Below, in pieces: positions 59,332 to 64,000 of a stretch of 64,000 bases of DNA (position 1 is the stretch's first letter; each line of letters begins with the position of its first letter). Source of the DNA: Flavobacterium aquidurense (GTDB lineage Bacteria; Bacteroidota; Bacteroidia; Flavobacteriales; Flavobacteriaceae); NCBI RefSeq assembly GCF_001404985.1, contig NZ_JRLF01000012.1, forward strand, positions 558,001 through 622,000, in the 5' to 3' direction. Both the position numbers and the translations under genes were made by a program. The notes beneath the pieces are model-generated. The model saw only the letters and a program-made list of their open reading frames with translations, ran no database searches and was not told the origin of the DNA.

Positions 59332-60210
59332 CTATGCGGTATAAATTTGCGCCAGTTCCTGCTGGAGCTCGGTAGGTGTTTCTTTGAGTTTTGCCCGTAC
59401 AAATTTATTAAGGGCTGATGGAGAACTAAATCCTAAATCAAATGCAATTTCTTTGTGTGAGAGATCAGAAAACAATAATTGGCGTTTGATTTCTGTCAGG
59501 ATCCTGTTGTGAATTGCATTTATAGCAGTTTCACCACAATGTTTTTTTGTTATTTCGTTGAGCTTTTTAGGACTTATGGCAAGTTGTGAGGCATAATATT
59601 GTACGGTGCGTTCACTTCTATATTCTTGATTTAATAGTTTTTTAAAACCAATATAAAGATGTTGATTTGTTTTTTGATGCAATACAGGATGTTGGCCATG
59701 CACTGATTCTATAAGTCCCAATAAAAAAACCTTGATGTAAAAACGGGCTTGTTCTTTTTTGACAAGGCTTGGTTTATTATAAATATTCTGAATGCTTTTT
59801 ACAAGGGTAACTGCCTCATCGAATTCAGGATTTGCAAGTGCAGTACAGTTAAGATTTGCAGAAAGATTTACGTTATAAGGACTTAATTCGTTTTTTAATA
59901 TATCTGAACAGAACAAGACTTCTTCAAATAAAATTATTTTACCCGTTAAATCATCACTGAAATTAGCTATAAAACAAATTTGTTCCGGAAAGATAACAGA
60001 AATTTTTCCTGCTTTAAGAAAATGAATTTTGTCTTCGATCTGTATTTCAGCTTTTCCTGTTTCTACAATTATAATAAAAAAGTGATCGTTTTTATGTGGC
60101 TGCTGATAGTTCTCTACATGTTCTTTTTCTAAATCAAAAACACGGAAAGACAAGTTTTTATCTTCTGCTTTTTGAATAATTTTCTTAAGCTCTGATCTTT
60201 TTATGTTCAT
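59332..60210 (-). CDS. AraC-family regulator of the adjacent alcohol dehydrogenase
   Basis: A 292-residue regulator. The N-terminal cupin (FFIIIVETGKAEIQIEDKIH, then LKAGKISVIFPEQICFIANF) is followed by a C-terminal double HTH (YYASQLAISPKKLNEITKKH; HKEIAFDLGFSSPSALNKFV). It is on the same strand as and just upstream of the iron-ADH gene. Its effector is unknown. Confidence 0.87.
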   Translation of the reverse strand: MNIKRSELKKIIQKAEDKNLSFRVFDLEKEHVENYQQPHKNDHFFIIIVETGKAEIQIEDKIHFLKAGKISVIFPEQICFIANFSDDLTGKIILFEEVLFCSDILKNELSPYNVNLSANLNCTALANPEFDEAVTLVKSIQNIYNKPSLVKKEQARFYIKVFLLGLIESVHGQHPVLHQKTNQHLYIGFKKLLNQEYRSERTVQYYASQLAISPKKLNEITKKHCGETAINAIHNRILTEIKRQLLFSDLSHKEIAFDLGFSSPSALNKFVRAKLKETPTELQQELAQIYTA

Positions 60211-60284
60211 TAAATTATATTTCTAAAATCAAACCACTTTAAGAAAAAGCAGTCTGATTTTAAGGGATTTTAGTATTGAATTTT

Positions 60285-60821
60285 TTATCGATTTAATGAA
60301 GTACTTTCTTTCCAGGATTTATTAAATAAGTTGAAAAGTTCATTAGCATCAATATCAATTTCAGAAGCTGAATACATTAATGTCAATTGATTGGTACTGT
60401 TGTTATAAGCGATATTCCAAAACATTTTTGAAAGTCTTCCTTCATATTTTTCAGGATTGTTGATACTAACAACGACTAAAGTATCTCCTCCGGTTTTTTG
60501 TAATTGAATATCGGCTACATCTTCCCAGTTTACAATGCCAAAAGATTTTGAAACGGGTGTAGTTTTACCATAAAAAGTTTGCTTATTTAATTCAATTAAT
60601 GGGCTTTTATCTTTTAAACTCAGAACGCTTTTTAATAAAAGAATAAGCATAATCAAAAATGCCCCCGATGAAAATACAAGTGGTTTGATTTTTAATTCGC
60701 CATCAAATATTCCGGCGCTATAAATAATAACAAGTAATAAAATAATGCAGACTGCCAGAGAAGTAAGCAATAGATTTTTTGTTTTTTTTGAATTTCTAAA
60801 TAATTTAATTTCTTTTTCCAT
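60285..60821 (-). CDS. STM3941-family membrane protein
   Basis: A 178-residue protein with two transmembrane helices (about 17-37 and 47-67) and a cytosolic C-terminal beta domain (SPLIELNKQTFYGKTTPVSK, GIVNWEDVADIQLQKTGGDT). It matches the STM3941 family by layout (PH-like domain after two helices). Function is unknown. It appears as a single gene. Confidence 0.7.
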   Translation of the reverse strand: MEKEIKLFRNSKKTKNLLLTSLAVCIILLLVIIYSAGIFDGELKIKPLVFSSGAFLIMLILLLKSVLSLKDKSPLIELNKQTFYGKTTPVSKSFGIVNWEDVADIQLQKTGGDTLVVVSINNPEKYEGRLSKMFWNIAYNNSTNQLTLMYSASEIDIDANELFNLFNKSWKESTSLNR

Positions 60822-61002
60822 CGTGTTTTTCGGCTTAGATTTAATTTGTTTTGTAGAATAATTTCTAACAAAGGTATGAAACTCATTAAAAAAAGCCCTG
60901 TTTTTAGTAGGTTCCAGACGTAGTTTTTTATAAAATGACCAATCTGTTTTGATTTTTTTTCCTTTGATAAAAGAATTCTTAGATGTCTTTTTTCTTCAAT
61001 TA

Positions 61003-61467
61003 TTATTTTAGAATATCTTTTTTATTTTTTAAATAAGTTAGTTTCTCAATTTCTTTAAGGAACTCAGCATCAAATTCAGAATAAGCCCTTAAAGTGTATT
61101 TTTTATCTCTGTTGTGCATCACTAAACGAATTTTCTGAACCATTAACCAGATGGGTTCGTATCGTTTGTGTCCTAAAAGATATTGTATTTGCAATATGGA
61201 GAATCTTCTTTTAGAAAGTGTCATTAATTCGATACAAATCATCCAGTATTTAATAGGTAAATTAGAGTTTTCCATCACTGTACCGGAGCGAAGACCTAGT
61301 CTGTTGCCACATTTTTTGCATTGAAATTTGAGATCAATTCTTCTGAATGAATGTATGTTATGTTGGCATTTCTTGCAAATTAAACCATTTTGAAGACGTT
61401 TGTTTTTTAATTCTTCAATGCAGGTTTCTTCATTTTGATATTTTTCGAAGTACTCCCTTAATTCCAT
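61003..61467 (-). CDS. Transposase-derived zinc-ribbon protein (IS1595-like N-terminus, no DDE domain)
   Basis: A 154-residue protein. An N-terminal zinc ribbon is seen as C-x2-C (ICKKCQH) and FQCKKCGNRLGLRSGTVMEN, the motif that opens IS1595-type transposases, followed by NSNLPIKYWMICIELM and a helical LSKRRFSILQIQYLLGHKRY. The DDE/ISXO2-like catalytic half is missing. The reading frame is intact and ends naturally, so it may be a domesticated DNA-binding protein rather than debris. No terminal inverted repeats were seen around it. Confidence 0.65.
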   Translation of the reverse strand: MELREYFEKYQNEETCIEELKNKRLQNGLICKKCQHNIHSFRRIDLKFQCKKCGNRLGLRSGTVMENSNLPIKYWMICIELMTLSKRRFSILQIQYLLGHKRYEPIWLMVQKIRLVMHNRDKKYTLRAYSEFDAEFLKEIEKLTYLKNKKDILK

Positions 61468-61526
61468 TTATTAAAATTTCATTTAGGGAATAAATATAAA
61501 AGAATCTCTGTTACAAACCAGATTAA

Positions 61527-61564
61527 ATAAAAAAAGAGAACATTCAAATCGAATATTCTCTTTT
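61527..61564 (-). terminator. Intrinsic terminator of the roadblock-like gene
   Basis: On the minus strand the stem AAAAGAGAATATTC pairs with GAATGTTCTCTTTT (one mismatch) around a 5-nt loop, and T residues follow. It lies 20 bp after the stop of the gene at 61584. Confidence 0.8.
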
Positions 61565-61583
61565 AGAATTATAAAAATTACAA

Positions 61584-61961
61584 TTACAGTTTTTCTACTA
61601 TTTCTTTTTTATACTTATTAAGAATAGATTTTGTCATACCCAAATTAGCTTTGGTTGAATCTACAGCTAAATAAATAAAATATTCGCCATTATCAGAAAC
61701 ATCAATAATATGAATTTGAGAAGTAAGCGTAATCATTACATTATCTATTACCTGACCTGTTAAATTTAAGGCTTTTATAGCATTCATCTTTGCCTTAACC
61801 ACTTCAAGATTAAATGCAGATGCTAATTCCGGATCGAAATCGCTTAGAACAGATTGTGAATAATATGACATTCCGCTTTTGATTTCGGCTACAGAAACCG
61901 CAATAAAACCAGGTACATTTTTTTTGAGATCCTCTCCAAATTGTTTTAAAAAATCAGACAT
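61584..61961 (-). CDS. Small roadblock/LC7-like protein
   Basis: A 125-residue cytosolic protein. The alternating layout (GFIAVSVAEIKSGMSYYSQS, VIDNVMITLTSQIHIIDVSD, YFIYLAVDSTKANLGMTKSI) matches the Roadblock/LC7 fold, used in bacterial small-GTPase and regulatory modules. No GTPase gene is adjacent. A weak -7-like box (TAATTTTG on the minus strand, 62013-62020) lies upstream. The family call is tentative. Confidence 0.55.
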   Translation of the reverse strand: MSDFLKQFGEDLKKNVPGFIAVSVAEIKSGMSYYSQSVLSDFDPELASAFNLEVVKAKMNAIKALNLTGQVIDNVMITLTSQIHIIDVSDNGEYFIYLAVDSTKANLGMTKSILNKYKKEIVEKL

Positions 61962-62288
61962 AGGTATTTATTTAAATTAGGTTTTTGGAAATCCTTTCTT
62001 GGGGATTTTTTGCAAAATTATAGATATCAATCTATTTAATTATCCGTAATGCGTACCTGTATTTGTTTTTTTTACTGCTGATACGCTTTTAAGTAAAAAA
62101 TCAGCAATTGTTTGTGTGAAATAATAGCAGTGATGTTTTAAAGCAAACCATTTGAAATTTCCTTTTTTACGAAAAAATTATATTTGTTTTATTGGGTTAA
62201 TCCTGTTTTTTATTGAGTCAATATAATTCATCAAAAGGAGGTACATTTATTTTTAAAGCTCAAAATAATCTCAATATAATTTTTATAA
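61962..62288. other. Gene-free divergent promoter region
   Basis: A 327-bp gap between divergent genes. A minus-strand TAATTTTG (62013-62020) could serve the roadblock-like gene. A plus-strand TATATTTG (62179-62186), 24 bp after a TTTG, could serve pldA. No coding sequence or RNA gene is apparent. Confidence 0.4.
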
Positions 62289-63110
62289 ATGCATTTCAAA
62301 TATCTTCTGATTTTTTTAATTTTATTTTCAATCAAATCAAATTCGCAAATTTTAGAGACTAAAAAAAATTTCCGTGCCGCAGATTCACTGCTAAAAGAAC
62401 CCAGTTTTTCAGTTCACAAAGACAATTATTTTTTAACAGGAGTTCCTATAAATACAGATATTACGCGCGATAATGCAGATGTTAAATATCAGGTAAGTTT
62501 TAAACTTCGATTGAATTCAAAACCTTTATGGGGTGGATTTTTCCCTTATTTAATGTACACTCAAAAAGCCTTTTGGGATATTTATGCAAGTTCAAAACCG
62601 TTTTCAGAAATCAATTTTAATCCTGGTGTAGCAATTGTTCGTCCGTTTTATTTAAAAGGGAATCGGTTAACATACGGAACAATCTCCCTCGAACACGAAT
62701 CAAACGGAAGAGATTCTATTTATTCCAGAACCTGGAACATGCTTGCGTTCTCATTAAAGTCTCAGATTTCTCCACGATGGATTGTTGGTTTACGAGGATG
62801 GATTCCGCTTGTTGATAAAGAAGATAACCCTGAACTGACCAAATATGTGGGATATGGCGAAGCGAGCGCAACCTATCAGATACAACCCGGAAGATGGAGC
62901 GCCGATATTCTTTTCAGGAAAGGAAGCGGTCTTATTAATTACGGATCTCTGCAAACGCAGGTAAACTGGAGACCCTATAAAAGTGAAAATTATTATCTCA
63001 CGCTGCAATGGTTTGTGGGTTATACAGAAAGTTTAATAGATTATCAGGAACATAAAAGTATGGTGCGTATAGGATTTACGATTAAACCTGAAAATATGGG
63101 AATTTTTTAA
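62289..63110 (+). CDS. pldA: Outer-membrane phospholipase A (OMPLA-like)
   Basis: A 273-residue exported barrel. The signal is YLLIFLILFSIKSNSQ. The catalytic signature reads LEHESNGRDSIYSRTWNM, matching the OMPLA H-x-S ... N triad (His and Ser in HES, later Asn). SSKPFSEINFNPGV corresponds to the substrate/calcium strand region. It hydrolyses phospholipids in the outer leaflet after envelope damage. A terminator follows 25 bp downstream. Confidence 0.85.
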   Translation: MHFKYLLIFLILFSIKSNSQILETKKNFRAADSLLKEPSFSVHKDNYFLTGVPINTDITRDNADVKYQVSFKLRLNSKPLWGGFFPYLMYTQKAFWDIYASSKPFSEINFNPGVAIVRPFYLKGNRLTYGTISLEHESNGRDSIYSRTWNMLAFSLKSQISPRWIVGLRGWIPLVDKEDNPELTKYVGYGEASATYQIQPGRWSADILFRKGSGLINYGSLQTQVNWRPYKSENYYLTLQWFVGYTESLIDYQEHKSMVRIGFTIKPENMGIF

Positions 63111-63134
63111 ATTTAGAACCTTAAAAATTATATC

Positions 63135-63164
63135 AAAAGCTACTTTCCTTAAAGTGGCTTTTTT
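63135..63164 (+). terminator. Intrinsic terminator of pldA
   Basis: AAAAGCTACTTT (63135-63146) pairs with AAAGTGGCTTTTTT (63151-63164) around CCTT, with one T-G pair and a terminal T-run. Confidence 0.8.
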
Positions 63165-63331
63165 GTTTTGTACAATAGTAAAACATCAAAAATACGTCTC
63201 TAATAAATTTATAATCATTACCAATACTCTTTTAAAAATGTTATTGGTCGAAATAGTATCAAATAGAAGATTCATTTATTTTAAATTTATACGGTAGTTA
63301 ACCTTCAAACCGAAAATTATTTAAAGTCCAG

Positions 63332-64000
63332 ATGAAAAACATTTTTTTATTATTGAGTTTTTTATGTTTCATGAACCCAATCTCTTCGCAGGAATTGGCA
63401 AAATTTCCCAAGCCATTTGGTCCTTTGCCAACTCAAAAACAAGTAGACTGGCAGGAAATGGAGTTTTATGCTTTCGTACACTTTTCCTTAAATACATTTA
63501 CAAACAAAGAATGGGGCTATGGCGATGAATCTCCACAGCTTTTTAATCCAACGAATCTCGATGTGAGGCAATGGGCGAGGGTTGTGAAGGCGGCAGGTAT
63601 GAAAGGGATTATTTTAGTTGCCAAACATCACGACGGATTTTGTTTGTGGCCATCTGCTTATACAGAACGATCTGTTAAAAACTCTCCGTGGAAAAAGGGT
63701 AAAGGTGATCTTGTAAAAGAACTGGCTACTGCTTGTAAAGAATATGGTTTAAAATTAGGATTATATCTTTCGCCCTGGGACAGAAGCCGTGCAGATTACG
63801 GTAAACCGGAGTATGTTACCTATTTTAGAAATCAGCTAAAAGAATTATTGACAAATTACGGCGATGTTTTCGAAATGTGGTTTGATGGCGCAAACGGAGG
63901 TGACGGATACTATGGCGGTGCAAATGAAACCAGAAAAATAAATACGCTAGAATATTATAACTGGGATGAAACCTATAAATTAATTTATAAAACCGCACCA
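63332..64000 (+). CDS. Alpha-L-fucosidase, GH29 (partial; C-terminus beyond the window)
   Basis: I translated 223 codons from ATG 63332. A Sec signal (NIFLLLSFLCFMNPISSQ) is followed by a GH29 catalytic domain. Signature segments are MEFYAFVHFSLNTFTNKEWG, ILVAKHHDGFCLWPSAYTER and the nucleophile aspartate in EMWFDGANGG. The enzyme releases terminal fucose from glycans, with retention, in the periplasm or outside the cell. The frame is open to the window edge. The 63165-63331 gap shows no clear promoter. Confidence 0.9.
   Translation, partial: MKNIFLLLSFLCFMNPISSQELAKFPKPFGPLPTQKQVDWQEMEFYAFVHFSLNTFTNKEWGYGDESPQLFNPTNLDVRQWARVVKAAGMKGIILVAKHHDGFCLWPSAYTERSVKNSPWKKGKGDLVKELATACKEYGLKLGLYLSPWDRSRADYGKPEYVTYFRNQLKELLTNYGDVFEMWFDGANGGDGYYGGANETRKINTLEYYNWDETYKLIYKTAP

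Noticed and set aside
59262..59402. 47-residue N-terminal extension of the iron alcohol dehydrogenase
   Set aside because: The extension overlaps the AraC coding region and resembles no ADH; MSKLFVAGEVFHGPG is the normal start.
61003..61467. Complete insertion sequence
   Set aside because: No DDE domain, terminal inverted repeats or target duplication seen.

Overview
The window is AT-rich chromosomal DNA from a member of the Bacteroidota, most likely Flavobacterium or a close relative. Supporting signs are promoters of the TTG-N19-TAnnTTTG type, a FecI/FecR/TonB-receptor unit whose receptor carries an N-terminal STN domain, families typical of this phylum (DUF5777, DUF2490, META, STM3941, DUF4202), and short dispersed intergenic repeats that I associate with flavobacteria. 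No similarity search was possible. Family names rest on motifs read in the sequence.

Region 1 (1-15 kb) is a nitrate/nitrite assimilation locus. It holds the N-terminal part of a molybdopterin nitrate reductase, a divergent Crp/Fnr regulator with an N-terminal cysteine cluster, an outer-membrane barrel, a NarK-type transporter, a NarL-type response regulator, a sensor kinase with a PilJ-like (NarX-like) input domain, DUF4202, NirD and NirB. A small unrelated block (alpha/beta hydrolase, methyltransferase, EEP hydrolase) sits inside it. A 7-2-7 palindrome built from TA(C/A)GTAT half-sites recurs in front of nasA/crp, narK, the response regulator and nirB, and is the likely shared operator.

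Region 2 (15-27 kb) is ordinary housekeeping and stress metabolism: META lipoprotein, DUF2130 protein, LysR, a methyltransferase, a quinone-reductase trio (qor-like, ygiN-like, mdaB), an aldo/keto reductase with a divergent AraC regulator, a SUKH protein, an NlpC/P60 peptidase and a thiolase. It ends in a tRNA-Ser/Pro/Arg operon with a clear promoter and terminator.

Region 3 (27.5-47.4 kb) is the striking part. Next to tRNA-Arg lie a serine recombinase and a coupled 54-codon gene. Then nine genes run on one strand with almost no gaps: SbcD, SbcC, an OLD-family ATPase/Toprim nuclease, a second OLD nuclease overlapping a UvrD-like helicase (a Gabija-like pair), and a Wadjet-like JetA-JetB-JetC-JetD set. 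This looks like one composite defence or DNA-end-processing operon with three SMC/Rad50/OLD-type ATPase modules. It is followed by a tandem array of four 127-128 bp units, each a tRNA-Lys(UUU)-like sequence with an intrinsic-terminator hairpin before it. The 3' ends of these units copy the 3' end of tRNA-Arg. The last unit runs into, and supplies the C-terminus of, a hot-dog thioesterase gene.

Region 4 (47.7-64 kb) carries an exported block (YceI, one-heme cytochrome, DUF5777, membrane OB-fold protein) downstream of an ECF sigma/FecR/TonB receptor unit. After it come a repeat-containing lipoprotein, an exported beta-carbonic anhydrase with a DUF2490 protein, MsrA, an iron alcohol dehydrogenase with its AraC regulator, STM3941, a transposase-derived zinc-ribbon protein, a roadblock-like protein, an outer-membrane phospholipase A and the start of a GH29 alpha-L-fucosidase.
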